Shown: one piece after another, positions 19,108 through 28,107 of the stretch | Position numbering within the stretch: position 1 is the first letter of the stretch | Layout: the number at the start of each line of letters is the position of its first letter | From: UBA6168 sp041163745 | GTDB taxonomy: Bacteria; Bacteroidota; Bacteroidia; Chitinophagales; Saprospiraceae | DNA: 64,000 bases | Reading direction: 5' to 3' | NCBI GenBank assembly: GCA_041163745.1 | Contig: JBEAQU010000104.1 | Coordinates: forward strand, 15,772-79,771 | Program-made: the position numbers and the translations under genes | Notes under the pieces: model-generated | The model's input: only the letters and a program-made list of their open reading frames with translations | Databases searched by the model: none | Told to the model about the DNA's origin: nothing

Positions 19108-20448
19108 TTAATCCGCCCGTAATGCCCGCACGGGATCCTCCCTGGCGGCCTTCCGTGCCGGAAACAGCCCGAACGCCAGGCCGACGGCCGCCGCAACCCC
19201 GAACGACAACAGGACGGACCAAGCAGAAATGATAGTCGGTATGCCGGCCAATCTGGAAATCAGGCCCGCGGTTCCGACCCCGAACACAATACCCAACAAT
19301 CCGCCGATGAGGCTGATGATCACAGCCTCGAAAAGAAATTGGTAGATGATGTCGGACCGCTTCGCCCCCATGGACCGGCGGATACCGATTTCCTTGATCC
19401 GCTCCAACACGGAGGCCAGCATGATGTTCATGATGCCGATACCACCGACCAGCAGGGAAATGCCGGCTATGACAGCCAGTACCAGGTTGAAGATATCCTG
19501 TGTCTTTCGCTGCTGTTGCAACAGCAGCTCCGGTATCTCTATCTCGAAATCCATGACCTCCTTGTGCCGACGTCTGAGGATGTTCGCCAACACCCCTGCG
19601 GTTGACTGCAGGGAACGGGCATCCTCCACCTTGATGACAACCCGGTCGAGCTGATGGTAGTTGTCATCCACTTCCTGGCTGCGTCCCCGGCGCTGAAGGT
19701 CCAGGGCTCCGATGGCCGCCCGGTTGCCCATCCGCAGCAACACCGTGCTAACCGGCACATAAATGTCCTTGTTGTAGTCCCGGACACCCAGCGTCTGCAA
19801 CTGCTCGCCACTGGCTTCCCGCTTGTTCAGCACCCCGATGATCTTCAGCCATACCTTGCCGGCCTTTATGTACTGTCCCAGTGGATTCGTATCCGGGAAA
19901 TATCTGGTGCGGACGGACTGACCGATGATGCAGACGGCATGCCCGCCGTCCAGGTGTTCCTGGTGAAAGGATTGGCCGCTGACGACCGCCAGGTTGTTGA
20001 TATCGAAGTAGCTGTTCCAAATCCCTACAACCCGGGCTTTCGAGGATATTCCGTCCCGCAGGATGTCCATCTCCATGACCACTTCCGGACTCAACAGCTC
20101 GATGTTCGGGAGAATTTGCCGGAATGCACCGACATCCTGCAAGGTCAGTCCCGGCGACCAGGGCTTTTTTTCCCTGCCCCGGTCCTGGCCCCCTTGCTCG
20201 GCACCGGATGACGCCGCATCGCCCTCGGATGCTCCTTCCTTCAGCATCTTGGACCGGATGATGATGTTGTTGGTCCCGATCAGTTCCATCTGATCCAGGA
20301 TGGACTGCCGGGCACCACTGCCGATGGCCAGCATGGCAATGACCGCACCCACCCCGAAGACAATGCCCAAGGCCGTCAGTACGGCCCGCAAAGTGTTAGC
20401 CGTCACACCTTCCGAAGCCAACAGAAAGTTAAGATACAATCTTTTCAT
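19108..20448 (-). CDS. MacB-type ABC transporter permease
   Basis: This 446-residue protein is the permease half of a MacB/FtsX-type transporter. It has an N-terminal membrane helix (VLTALGIVFGVGAVIAMLAI), a large periplasmic MacB-PCD domain (~residues 45-300), and a C-terminal FtsX domain with three helices beginning at VLAVIAGISLLVGGIGIMNI; the conserved ERIKEIGIRRSMGAKRSDI loop follows. It lacks the N-terminal ATPase domain present in Escherichia coli MacB, and no ABC ATPase gene is in the operon. Such systems export peptides, lipids or drugs. It is flanked by adaptor and TolC genes at 24 bp on both sides. Confidence 0.93.
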   Translation of the reverse strand: MKRLYLNFLLASEGVTANTLRAVLTALGIVFGVGAVIAMLAIGSGARQSILDQMELIGTNNIIIRSKMLKEGASEGDAASSGAEQGGQDRGREKKPWSPGLTLQDVGAFRQILPNIELLSPEVVMEMDILRDGISSKARVVGIWNSYFDINNLAVVSGQSFHQEHLDGGHAVCIIGQSVRTRYFPDTNPLGQYIKAGKVWLKIIGVLNKREASGEQLQTLGVRDYNKDIYVPVSTVLLRMGNRAAIGALDLQRRGRSQEVDDNYHQLDRVVIKVEDARSLQSTAGVLANILRRRHKEVMDFEIEIPELLLQQQRKTQDIFNLVLAVIAGISLLVGGIGIMNIMLASVLERIKEIGIRRSMGAKRSDIIYQFLFEAVIISLIGGLLGIVFGVGTAGLISRLAGIPTIISAWSVLLSFGVAAAVGLAFGLFPARKAAREDPVRALRAD

Positions 20449-20472
20449 GATTAGCTCTGCTGAAGGGAAGAT

Positions 20473-21870
20473 TCAATCGAAGATGATGAATACCCCCTGG
20501 TCCTGCTCCCGGGGCGGCTGATAATCCTCCCGGACCGCTTTCATCTTTTCCCTTGCCGCCTGTACACGCTGTTCCTTCTCCGCTGACAGTCGGCGGCGAA
20601 TGGATTCCCGGACCGCCGGATCGACATAATGGAAAGGCAGGTTCACCGCCTTCGGCGGAGGCGTCAGGTACACGGTCTCACCCGCCTCAACTCCATGGGC
20701 GATAATCACCTCGTTCTCATTGACCTCTCCGGTGATCACCTCCTGCCGAACCGTCCTTCCTTCCTTCTTCTTGTAGACGAATGCGACGGAATCGCTGTGC
20801 AAAGCCTCCAGCGGGATGGAAACGACGTCCTGGAACGTGTAGGTAAGAATCTCATTGCTGGTGGTCATCGCTGGACGAAGGATGGAATCCATCTCGTTCA
20901 CCTGTACGACCACCTCGAACACCTTGGCATCGTAACCCTGCAGCTGCTCCCCCACATTGGCCACCTGGATAACCGTACCCTCGTACTCCTTCCCTGGGAA
21001 TGCATCCACCTTCACCACCACATCCTGCCCCTTGCTAACCCGGCTGATATCCACTTCGTTCACATAAGTCTTGGATACCATGATGTCCAGGTCAGGCAGT
21101 TCCGCCACCGTCGGGTCCCAGGTGCTTATCTGGGAACCAGGACCGATCTTCCCTTCCCAGGACCGCGCATATATCACCATCCCGTCCTTCGGGGCCTTCA
21201 CGACGAACTGGTCGGACAAATCCAACAGCCGCTGACGACGGAGTTCCTGCTGCCTTAGGGATGCCAGTATCTCACCGACTACCGCCTCGGACTTGGCCTG
21301 GGTCAGTTCGTACTTCTTCTTCAACTGCTGGAAATCCCGCTCCGATTTCTGCATGTCGATTTTAGCCTGTTGAATGACCATCTGCGGCTCATACTGGCTT
21401 TGCTCCACCTGTAAGGCTTTCTCCTCCAGGGAGAACCTCAGGTTGACCAATTCGTCGCGTATGGACCGTAACTCGATGGCCGTGTCGATCTTCGCCTGCT
21501 CCAACTGGGTCTCGATCTTGTCAATCTCCGTCTGCGCTTCCTTCAACTTCGTTTCCAATTCGGTACGGTCCAGCCTGGCAACGTAATCGCCTGCCCGAAC
21601 CAGCGTGCCTTCCGCCACCATGTCGGTGATGTTCACTTGCCATATCTGGGCGGACCGCATACCCGAGGGTCCTTTTATCTTTTCGGCGTTTTTCGCCTGC
21701 AGTTCCCCGGTGGCCATGACGTATAGTCGAAACTCACCCAACCTCGCCTGGGTGGTCAACGCCTGGGAATCTGAGGAATCCGCCTGGCCGAGCTGGCATC
21801 CGGCCGACAACAGTACCGCGGCAGTCGACAGGATGACTACGGAACGAAAAGTAAATCGGATGGTTATCAT
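20473..21870 (-). CDS. HlyD/MacA-type periplasmic adaptor lipoprotein
   Basis: The 465-residue adaptor links an inner-membrane ABC permease to TolC. It begins with a lipoprotein signal (MITIRFTFRSVVILSTAAVLLSAGC, cut before the Cys), then shows a lipoyl-like half (GTLVRAGDYVARLD), a long helical hairpin (~residues 100-200, many Lys/Glu/Gln), the second lipoyl half (VKAPKDGMVIYARSW), a beta-barrel and a membrane-proximal domain. I prefer the start at 21870 over one at 21909 because it opens the signal peptide. It is the first gene of the operon adaptor-permease-TolC. Confidence 0.92.
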   Translation of the reverse strand: MITIRFTFRSVVILSTAAVLLSAGCQLGQADSSDSQALTTQARLGEFRLYVMATGELQAKNAEKIKGPSGMRSAQIWQVNITDMVAEGTLVRAGDYVARLDRTELETKLKEAQTEIDKIETQLEQAKIDTAIELRSIRDELVNLRFSLEEKALQVEQSQYEPQMVIQQAKIDMQKSERDFQQLKKKYELTQAKSEAVVGEILASLRQQELRRQRLLDLSDQFVVKAPKDGMVIYARSWEGKIGPGSQISTWDPTVAELPDLDIMVSKTYVNEVDISRVSKGQDVVVKVDAFPGKEYEGTVIQVANVGEQLQGYDAKVFEVVVQVNEMDSILRPAMTTSNEILTYTFQDVVSIPLEALHSDSVAFVYKKKEGRTVRQEVITGEVNENEVIIAHGVEAGETVYLTPPPKAVNLPFHYVDPAVRESIRRRLSAEKEQRVQAAREKMKAVREDYQPPREQDQGVFIIFD

Positions 21871-22096
21871 ATTGACATAGGATTGAAGTCGCCTCGCAAC
21901 CGTGTCCAAGCAGGTGGAGACCCTACATTTTGTTAAGTGCCGGCATCAGCAGCCCCCAAAACGGATACACGCCGCTCCGGCCTGGATGCTCAACCGGTGC
22001 GACGACGCGACCGCCGTCAGCCGGGCGGGAGAACGTAAGTGCCACGACGGGCAGGAAGAGCACCCAACCTGCCTGCACAATGATCCGTTTCCGAAA

Positions 22097-22411
22097 TCAG
22101 GCTTGCGCCGTCGGCGTATTGAAATTCATATTGGGAAAAGGGCCGTTGTCAGAATCGAATATGGAGCCGAACTGCCCCTCGTACCGCTTGATATTCTCGG
22201 CCATGGCAGCCAGCAGCCGCTTGGCATGCTGGGGCGTGAGAATGATACGGGACTTCACCTTCGCTTTGGCGTTCGGTGCCATCATGATGAAATCCAACAC
22301 GAATTCGGTTTGATTATGGGTGATGACGGCCATGTTGGAATACTGGCCATCCGCGATGTCTTCCGGCAGTTCGATACTGATGGGGGTCGCCTGGTTGGGT
22401 TTGTCAGCCAT
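22097..22411 (-). CDS. DUF3467 domain protein
   Basis: The 104-residue product matches DUF3467, a small family of unknown function common in Bacteroidota and some other bacteria. Visible family features are the ADGQYSNMAVITHNQTEFVLDF opening (read as two shorter segments), an FIMMAPNAKAKVKSRIILTP block and a helix with HAKRLLAAMAENIKRYE. No signal peptide or membrane helix is seen, so it is presumably cytoplasmic. It lies upstream of the efflux operon on the same strand, but the gap is over 220 bp, so co-transcription is doubtful. Confidence 0.88.
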   Translation of the reverse strand: MADKPNQATPISIELPEDIADGQYSNMAVITHNQTEFVLDFIMMAPNAKAKVKSRIILTPQHAKRLLAAMAENIKRYEGQFGSIFDSDNGPFPNMNFNTPTAQA

Positions 22412-22728
22412 GGAAAAGTTATTGAGGTGAAGGGTGATGCAGCAGCTGCCTTACAGGACTTTTCAACACCATCCGTTGGTGCCGGCTATCCCATGCAAAA
22501 CATCCGTGCGAACCGGGCAAATCTAAGCGATAATCGGTCAACCCGGAAGCAACTGCCCGTCAAATCCGGATCGTGTTGCAAAGAAGACGGAAAACCCTCT
22601 CCTGACGTCGTCCTTGTCACCGCCATAACGACAAACCGCTTCAAAGACAGCATACCAGTCCCTGTTTTTTTTTATCGCCGATCCATATTTTTCGTCGGAA
22701 GCACCGGCTGTCCTCAGAATCGCTACCT
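22412..22728. other. Divergent intergenic region with two promoter boxes
   Basis: The stretch separates the DUF3467 gene (minus) from the methyltransferase gene (plus). A minus-strand TAGATTTG box lies at 22518-22525, 107 nt before the DUF3467 start, and a plus-strand TACCTTTG box lies at 22724-22731. I see no coding sequence in it. Confidence 0.5.
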
Positions 22729-22731
22729 TTG
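22724..22731 (+). promoter_or_regulatory. -7 element (TACCTTTG) almost touching the methyltransferase start
   Basis: TACCTTTG is an exact TAnnTTTG match ending only 9 bases before the ATG at 22741. A start site 5-8 bases downstream would give a leaderless or nearly leaderless transcript. No -33 TTG is evident. Confidence 0.5.
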
Positions 22732-22740
22732 GCAGAAAAA

Positions 22741-23565
22741 ATGTGGGCCGAATATTTCGAAGAGAACAAAAAACATTGGGACGCCCGGGTGGCACCGCAC
22801 ATGGCGAGCCGTTTCTACGACCTGCCTGCATTCCTGGCGGGGAAAAGCTCCCTAACGGAAATTGAAAGCCTGTTGTTGGGAAGGGTCGAGGATCAGGATC
22901 TGCTCCACCTCCAATGCCATTTCGGTATGGACTCCCTGTCGCTCGCCAGGGCGGGGGCTCGGGTGACCGGGATTGATTTCTCGGGCGAAGCCATCACCGC
23001 CGCCCGCATGCTGTCTGAACGCATACAGGTGCCTGCCAGGTTCGTCCAAGCCGACATATACGGGTTGGAAGGGATGCTCCAGGAGCGGTTCGACATAGTG
23101 TACGCCACTTACGGGACCATTGTCTGGCTGCCGGACCTGACGCTGTGGGCACGGGTTGTGGACCTTCATCTCCTGCCGGGAGGCAGGCTGTACTTTTCGG
23201 AGTTCCACCCGGCACTGTACATGTTCGATTTCGAGGACTTCGAACGTAAATACCATTACTTCGGAAAGCCAGACCCATATAGCGAGGTCGTGAAGGGCAG
23301 CTATGCGGACCCTGGCAGCGGAATAGTGGCGAAGGAACACTTCTGGAACCACAGCGTCGGCGAGATACTGCAACCCTTCCTGGAAATGGGTTACGTGCTG
23401 GAAATATTCCGGGAATTTCCTTTCTCACCATACCCTTGTTTCCCGAACATGACGGAAACAGAACCGGGCCGCTTCGTATGGCGTCGCGAATCCTCACCCG
23501 ACATCCCGCACATCCTTACCATGGTCCTACGAAAACCGAACCGTCGGCATGCTGTCATTTCTTGA
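22741..23565 (+). CDS. Class I SAM-dependent methyltransferase
   Basis: The 274-residue protein has a Rossmann-type methyltransferase core. Motif I is in LLHLQCHFGMDSLSLARAGA, followed by VTGIDFSGEAITAARML, the acidic loop VQADIYGL and motif IV-like FDIVYATYGTIVWLPDL. It resembles the small-molecule methyltransferases annotated as class I SAM enzymes; the substrate is unknown. A TTG at 22729 would add four residues, but it overlaps the -7 box, so ATG 22741 is preferred. The 3' end overlaps the convergent topA gene by 11 bp. Confidence 0.87.
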   Translation: MWAEYFEENKKHWDARVAPHMASRFYDLPAFLAGKSSLTEIESLLLGRVEDQDLLHLQCHFGMDSLSLARAGARVTGIDFSGEAITAARMLSERIQVPARFVQADIYGLEGMLQERFDIVYATYGTIVWLPDLTLWARVVDLHLLPGGRLYFSEFHPALYMFDFEDFERKYHYFGKPDPYSEVVKGSYADPGSGIVAKEHFWNHSVGEILQPFLEMGYVLEIFREFPFSPYPCFPNMTETEPGRFVWRRESSPDIPHILTMVLRKPNRRHAVIS

Positions 23566-26068
23566 AGGCGCCCGGTACGGCTTCGCGGATGATATCCTTC
23601 ACGTCTTCCAGCGACAGTGACGCCGCTTCCTCGGCACTCGGTTTCGCGCCGTTCACCTTCGGCAAGGTGATGCTGTTCTTCTTGTAGCGGATGAAAGGAC
23701 CCCAACGGCCGTTCTCGATGGATATTTCCTCCTTCTCCCAACGCTTGATGTAGCGGTTGGCTTCCTTCTCCACCTTGGCACCGATCAACCCGATGGCTTC
23801 GTCCACCGTGATCTTGTCCAAACTGAATTTCTTGGGTATGTTCACATACATACCGTTCCATTTCAGAAAAGGACCGAAACGTCCGCTGCCTTTCGTGATC
23901 GGCAATCCCTGATAGGTACCGATCGGTGCGTCCGCCTGTAGTTTTTCCCGAATCAATTCGATGGCTTCCGGCAACTCAAGGGACAAGGGATCCACACCCT
24001 TCGGAAGGGTAACGGAAAGTTCCCCGAACTTCAGGTAAGGGCCGAATCGACCGACGGTCGCCACCACCTCCTTCCCCAGGTGCTCCCCCAGGCTTCTTGG
24101 CAGTTCAAACAAGCGCAAAGCCTGCTCCAAGGTGATGGATTCGAGCGATTGGCCCGGGGATAGATTGGCGAAGCGGGGCTTTTCATCCCCTGCCAGCTCA
24201 TCCTGGCTACCGATTTGAACGGCCGGTTTACCGAACCGGGTCATCCGTACCAATACCGTTCTGCCTGTTGCGGGGTCTTTGCCAAGGATTCTTTCACCGG
24301 TAGCACGGACCCCGGTTTCCCGGACAAGGTCCACCTGCCGATGGAATGGAAAGTAGAAGTGCCCGACCATGTCGTCCCAAAGCATGCTTCCCTCCGCAAT
24401 CTGGTCGAACTGCGCCTCGATGCCCGCCGTGAAACCGAAATCCATGATGCCTTGGAAATGTTCCGTCAGGAAATCCGTCACCACCATCCCCATATCGGTC
24501 GGAAACAACCTGTTCTTGACTGCGCCGCTCATTTCGGTTTCGGTCCGTTGCGTCAACTTGTCCTGCGAAAGCGTCAGCACCCGAAACGAACGGGGCACCC
24601 CTTCCCGACTGTCTTTTACAACATATCCCCGGTTTTCCTCCATTATCTTGGTGATGGTGGGCGCATACGTGGAGGGTCTGCCGATGCCGAGCTCCTCCAG
24701 GGCGGATACCAGCCCCGCTTCCGTATACCTTGCCGGCGGACGGGAGGTACGCTCCGTGGCGGTCAGGGAGCCGAGCTGTAAAGACTGACCCTCCTTCAAG
24801 GGGGGCAGCATACCCTTCGCTTCGTCTTCCTCCTCATCTCTGGACTCCAGGTACACTTTGAGGAAACCGTCGAAGATGAGTACCTCTCCTTCCGCCTGCA
24901 AGGGCACAGTAGGCTGGGTTGATATCGATATCTTCACCAGTGTCCGCTCCAATCGGGCGTCGGACATTTGGCTGGCGATGGTTCTTTTCCAGATCAACTC
25001 GTACAAACGCTGCTGGTCCCTGTCCCCGCTGACATGCACTTGGGTGATGTAGGTTGGCCGAATGGCCTCGTGCGCTTCCTGCGCACCCGCTTTTTTCGTC
25101 TTGTAACGGCGGGTATGGAGATATTGCGGACCAAACTGCTGCTCGATTTCCTGCGCAATGGCGGAAAGTGCCAGTTCGCTGAGATTGGTCGAATCCGTCC
25201 GCATATAGGTGATGTGGCCCGACTCATACAATCGCTGGGCGACACTCATGGTCCGGGAAACGGAAAATCCCAGCTTTCGACTGGCTTCCTGTTGCAGGGT
25301 CGAAGTGGTGAAGGGGGCCGCCGGACGCCGGACGGATGGCTTGACCTCTATTTCCCCGATGCGATAAGTGGCGCCTTTGCAACCCTCCAGAAAAGCGGAA
25401 GCCGCGTCCGCCGTCTCGAACTGAACGGGAGAATCCGACTTGAGAAGCACCGTCCTTCCATCAGCTGCCGCCACCTCGAACAAGGCGGAAACCTTGAAAT
25501 ATGCCTTGGGTTCGAAGGCTAGGATTTCTCGTTCCCGTTCCACTATCAACCGAACCGCCACGGACTGTACCCGTCCGGCAGAGAGCTTTCCCTTCACCTT
25601 CTTCCATAACAGTTCGGACAATTCGTAACCGACCAGGCGATCCAGCACCCGCCTTGCCTGTTGGGCGTTCACCAGGTTGAGATCCAGCTTCCGGGGCACC
25701 TTGATCGCCTGCTGGATCGCCGGTTGCGTGATCTCATGGAAAACGATCCGCTTTGTCGTGTGTTCGTCCAAACCGAGCACCCTGCACAGGTGCCAGGAAA
25801 TCGCCTCACCCTCCCGGTCCTCGTCCGTCGCCAACCAGACTTCGTCCACTTTCTTCACCGTTTCCTTCAATTCCTTGACCACTTTCTGTTTGTTCGGGGA
25901 GATGACATATTTCGGTTGGAAATGATGGGCTATGTCCACCGCAAGTTCTCCTTTTGGGAGGTCGCTGACGTGTCCGTAGCTGGATTTGACCGTGAAATCC
26001 TTCCCCAGGAATTTTTCTATCGTCTTGGCCTTTGCAGGCGACTCCACTATCAACAGGTTCTTCGGCAT
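23555..26068 (-). CDS. topA: DNA topoisomerase I
   Basis: The 837-residue type IA topoisomerase relaxes negative supercoils through a tyrosine-linked strand break. The N-terminal Toprim domain has LLIVESPAKAKTIEKFLG and the acidic DEDREGEAISWH motif. The central topoisomerase domain shows the cleavage tyrosine in GHITYMRTDSTNLS, LGIGRPSTYAPT, and TDMGMVVTDFL. The C-terminus has several short repeats (VGRFGPYLKFGEL, GSGRFGPFLKWNGMYV, NGRWGPFIRYKKNSI) instead of zinc fingers, as usual in Bacteroidota. ATG 26068 is preferred to a TTG 21 bases upstream because MPKNLLIVESPAKAK is the standard start. Confidence 0.96.
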   Translation of the reverse strand: MPKNLLIVESPAKAKTIEKFLGKDFTVKSSYGHVSDLPKGELAVDIAHHFQPKYVISPNKQKVVKELKETVKKVDEVWLATDEDREGEAISWHLCRVLGLDEHTTKRIVFHEITQPAIQQAIKVPRKLDLNLVNAQQARRVLDRLVGYELSELLWKKVKGKLSAGRVQSVAVRLIVEREREILAFEPKAYFKVSALFEVAAADGRTVLLKSDSPVQFETADAASAFLEGCKGATYRIGEIEVKPSVRRPAAPFTTSTLQQEASRKLGFSVSRTMSVAQRLYESGHITYMRTDSTNLSELALSAIAQEIEQQFGPQYLHTRRYKTKKAGAQEAHEAIRPTYITQVHVSGDRDQQRLYELIWKRTIASQMSDARLERTLVKISISTQPTVPLQAEGEVLIFDGFLKVYLESRDEEEDEAKGMLPPLKEGQSLQLGSLTATERTSRPPARYTEAGLVSALEELGIGRPSTYAPTITKIMEENRGYVVKDSREGVPRSFRVLTLSQDKLTQRTETEMSGAVKNRLFPTDMGMVVTDFLTEHFQGIMDFGFTAGIEAQFDQIAEGSMLWDDMVGHFYFPFHRQVDLVRETGVRATGERILGKDPATGRTVLVRMTRFGKPAVQIGSQDELAGDEKPRFANLSPGQSLESITLEQALRLFELPRSLGEHLGKEVVATVGRFGPYLKFGELSVTLPKGVDPLSLELPEAIELIREKLQADAPIGTYQGLPITKGSGRFGPFLKWNGMYVNIPKKFSLDKITVDEAIGLIGAKVEKEANRYIKRWEKEEISIENGRWGPFIRYKKNSITLPKVNGAKPSAEEAASLSLEDVKDIIREAVPGAFKK

Positions 26069-26434
26069 GCTTAATTTTTTGTTCTCCAACGTTTTGCTCC
26101 GTGTAACGTCACCCTGCCAAATGCGGCTCCGCCCGCCCTGTGGAATGTCCGGCGGAATGCGTTCGCTTTCCCGGATAACGGTGCCGGCTCGAAACCGCCG
26201 CGGATACGTATGTTCGTGCCCGCATGACTGGCCGGCTATTTGAAAAAAGACCGTGTTCCTCCCAGGGAACGCACAAAAGTAAATATTTTGGCAAATGCGC
26301 CAACGTCTCTGCGAAAGTCGACCGGCGGATACATGTCACTCCGAAGCAACAGACGGGCAGATACCTCAAGTGCCGTTGCAACCGATTGGAATCAAAGGGT
26401 ACTGGCTGCACCGGCATGTCGGCAGCCAATCCGC
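26069..26434. other. Intergenic region upstream of topA
   Basis: This 366-bp stretch lies between the DUF6794 gene and topA (both minus). A minus-strand TACTTTTG box (26274-26281) is the only promoter-like element I see; it would give topA a leader of about 200 nt. A CAAA/TTTG motif nearby is too close to serve as -33. No gene is evident. Confidence 0.4.
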
Positions 26435-27037
26435 TCATCCGCCTTCCGGGCGGGCGCCAGGGGAAGCCAATGGATTCCGAAGACGGCTCCGCTCTTGGTG
26501 CTCCTCTATCAATGCCTTGATTTCCAATGGCTTTCTATTCAGACTTCGATGATAAGCTACAATAATGAGGGATACCATCTCATCCGGATGGTAAACGCCC
26601 AGCTCCTGGAAATACCTGGACAAGCGGGAACCTTCATACAGACTCCAATTGTGCGTCATCCAACGACCGAGGCTGAAAAACAGCTTTTCCACTGCAGCAT
26701 CCTCTGGCATGGACCGAAAAAGTTGACGGGAGCGCTCGTCTGTTTTCCGGTTCAGCTCGAGGAAGACCTCCTGAAGATCCTTGGGGATATAGGAGCCGAA
26801 AAGCATCTCTTGCCTGATACGCCATGCATATTTCGTTTCATAGGTATCATTCTCCGCTTTGGCAGGTTGGGCGTAAAGGCATACCGGAAGGAACGAAACC
26901 ATCAGCAAACACTTCCAGTTTTTCGAAGGCTTGCCAACATGCGACGGTAAAAATTTGTTCAAGGTCTGAAGATTTTCTTCGGTTTGAGTTTCCAGGTTGC
27001 TGCCGCACCCTGGTTGTGGAATCTTTCCGGATATCAT
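26435..27037 (-). CDS. DUF6794-type exported protein
   Basis: The up-to-200-residue product contains the DUF6794 pattern: YIPKDLQEVFLELNRKTD, a central MTHNWSLYEGSRLSRYFQEL block, then YHPDEMVSLIIVAYHRSLN. Function of the family is unknown. A hydrophobic stretch LLMVSFLPVCLYAQ precedes the domain and looks like a signal peptide. The start is uncertain: ATG 27037 gives a 45-residue polar extension before it, while ATG 26902 begins almost at the hydrophobic part. An alternative start at a TTG just before is possible. It is divergent from the 2-hydroxyacid dehydrogenase gene. Confidence 0.7.
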   Translation of the reverse strand: MISGKIPQPGCGSNLETQTEENLQTLNKFLPSHVGKPSKNWKCLLMVSFLPVCLYAQPAKAENDTYETKYAWRIRQEMLFGSYIPKDLQEVFLELNRKTDERSRQLFRSMPEDAAVEKLFFSLGRWMTHNWSLYEGSRLSRYFQELGVYHPDEMVSLIIVAYHRSLNRKPLEIKALIEEHQERSRLRNPLASPGARPEGG

Positions 27038-27140
27038 AAACAGGATACGGACAGGAGTTGTTCAGGCATCTGCATGCCGCCGGAATGAGTAGGAGTCATG
27101 CCGATTCCGACCACCGGGCGACAGGACAAACGCACCGAAT

Positions 27141-28097
27141 ATGGCAGAAAGAAGAATGGTACTCATCATTGATTTGCCGCACCAGGACCTGTTGAATAGA
27201 ATTCAGGCGATGGGGATGGACTACACCCTGGCGACCGACTGGACACGCGAGGCGGTGATGGCGAACATCGGATCCTATCACGGACTGGTCCTGCGAAGCC
27301 GTTTCCGGCTGGATCGAACCATGCTGGAAGCGGCGGACAAACTGGTTTGGATTGCCCGCGAAGGGGTGGGGGTGGAACACATCGACCTGGAAACTGCCGG
27401 GGAAAGAGGAATCCATGTCCTGACCTCTCCGGAAGGGAGCGCCGACAAGGTGGCGGAACATACCATCGGACTGCTGCTTTCCCTGCTTCACAGGATTTCC
27501 ACGTCGCATGGGCAAATCCGAAAACACCAATGGCTCCGGGAGCCGAACCGCGGTGTCGAGCTATGCGGCAAGACGGTGGCATTGCTGGGGTACGGGAACA
27601 TGGGACAGGCCGTGGCACAGCGACTGAAATGCTTCCGGACGCAAGTACTGGCCTACGACCGCTATCTGACGGGTTTCGGGAATGACTTCGCTAAGGAAGC
27701 CAGCCTATCGGAAATATTCGAACGTGCGGATATCCTGTCTCTTCATTTTCCTTACACACAGGAAAACCATTATTTCATAAATGATGATTTCCTTTGCTCG
27801 TTTCATAATCCCATCTACCTGGTCAATACGGCCAGGGGATCGGTCCTTGAGACAGCGGCGCTCGTCCGGCAGCTAAAACGGGGCCAGGTATTGGGAGCGG
27901 CCCTGGATGTGTTGGAATACGAGGATGTTTCCTTCAATGCATACCGGCTCGATACGGTACCTGCCCCGCTAGCCTATCTGCTTTCCTCGGAACAAGTTGT
28001 CATGACTCCGCATCTGGCGGGTTCTTCCGTGGAGACCAAACAGAAACACGCGGAGGTACTGGCAGGAAAGATATCGGCATTGGAAGGGACAGGGTAG
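27141..28097 (+). CDS. D-isomer-specific 2-hydroxyacid dehydrogenase (phosphoglycerate dehydrogenase-like)
   Basis: The 318-residue NAD-dependent enzyme has the two-domain fold of this family. Residues ~130-150 hold the dinucleotide motif VALLGYGNMGQAVAQRL; catalytic residues are visible as Arg in VNTARGSVLE, Glu/Asp in ALDVLEYE, and His in MTPHLAGSSVET. The N-terminal part (ILIDLP-like VLIIDLPHQDLL, and AREGVGVEHIDL) matches phosphoglycerate dehydrogenase-like proteins of Bacteroidota. The substrate could be 3-phosphoglycerate or another 2-hydroxy acid; context gives no help. The alternative ATG at 27156 (MVLIID) would remove only five residues. Confidence 0.87.
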   Translation: MAERRMVLIIDLPHQDLLNRIQAMGMDYTLATDWTREAVMANIGSYHGLVLRSRFRLDRTMLEAADKLVWIAREGVGVEHIDLETAGERGIHVLTSPEGSADKVAEHTIGLLLSLLHRISTSHGQIRKHQWLREPNRGVELCGKTVALLGYGNMGQAVAQRLKCFRTQVLAYDRYLTGFGNDFAKEASLSEIFERADILSLHFPYTQENHYFINDDFLCSFHNPIYLVNTARGSVLETAALVRQLKRGQVLGAALDVLEYEDVSFNAYRLDTVPAPLAYLLSSEQVVMTPHLAGSSVETKQKHAEVLAGKISALEGTG

Positions 28098-28107
28098 AAG
28101 CGGCTTG

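Noticed and set aside
26274..26295. Full -33/-7 promoter for topA
   Set aside because: The TTTG upstream of TACTTTTG is only about 10 bases away, too close for the consensus; only the -7 box is kept as a weak candidate.
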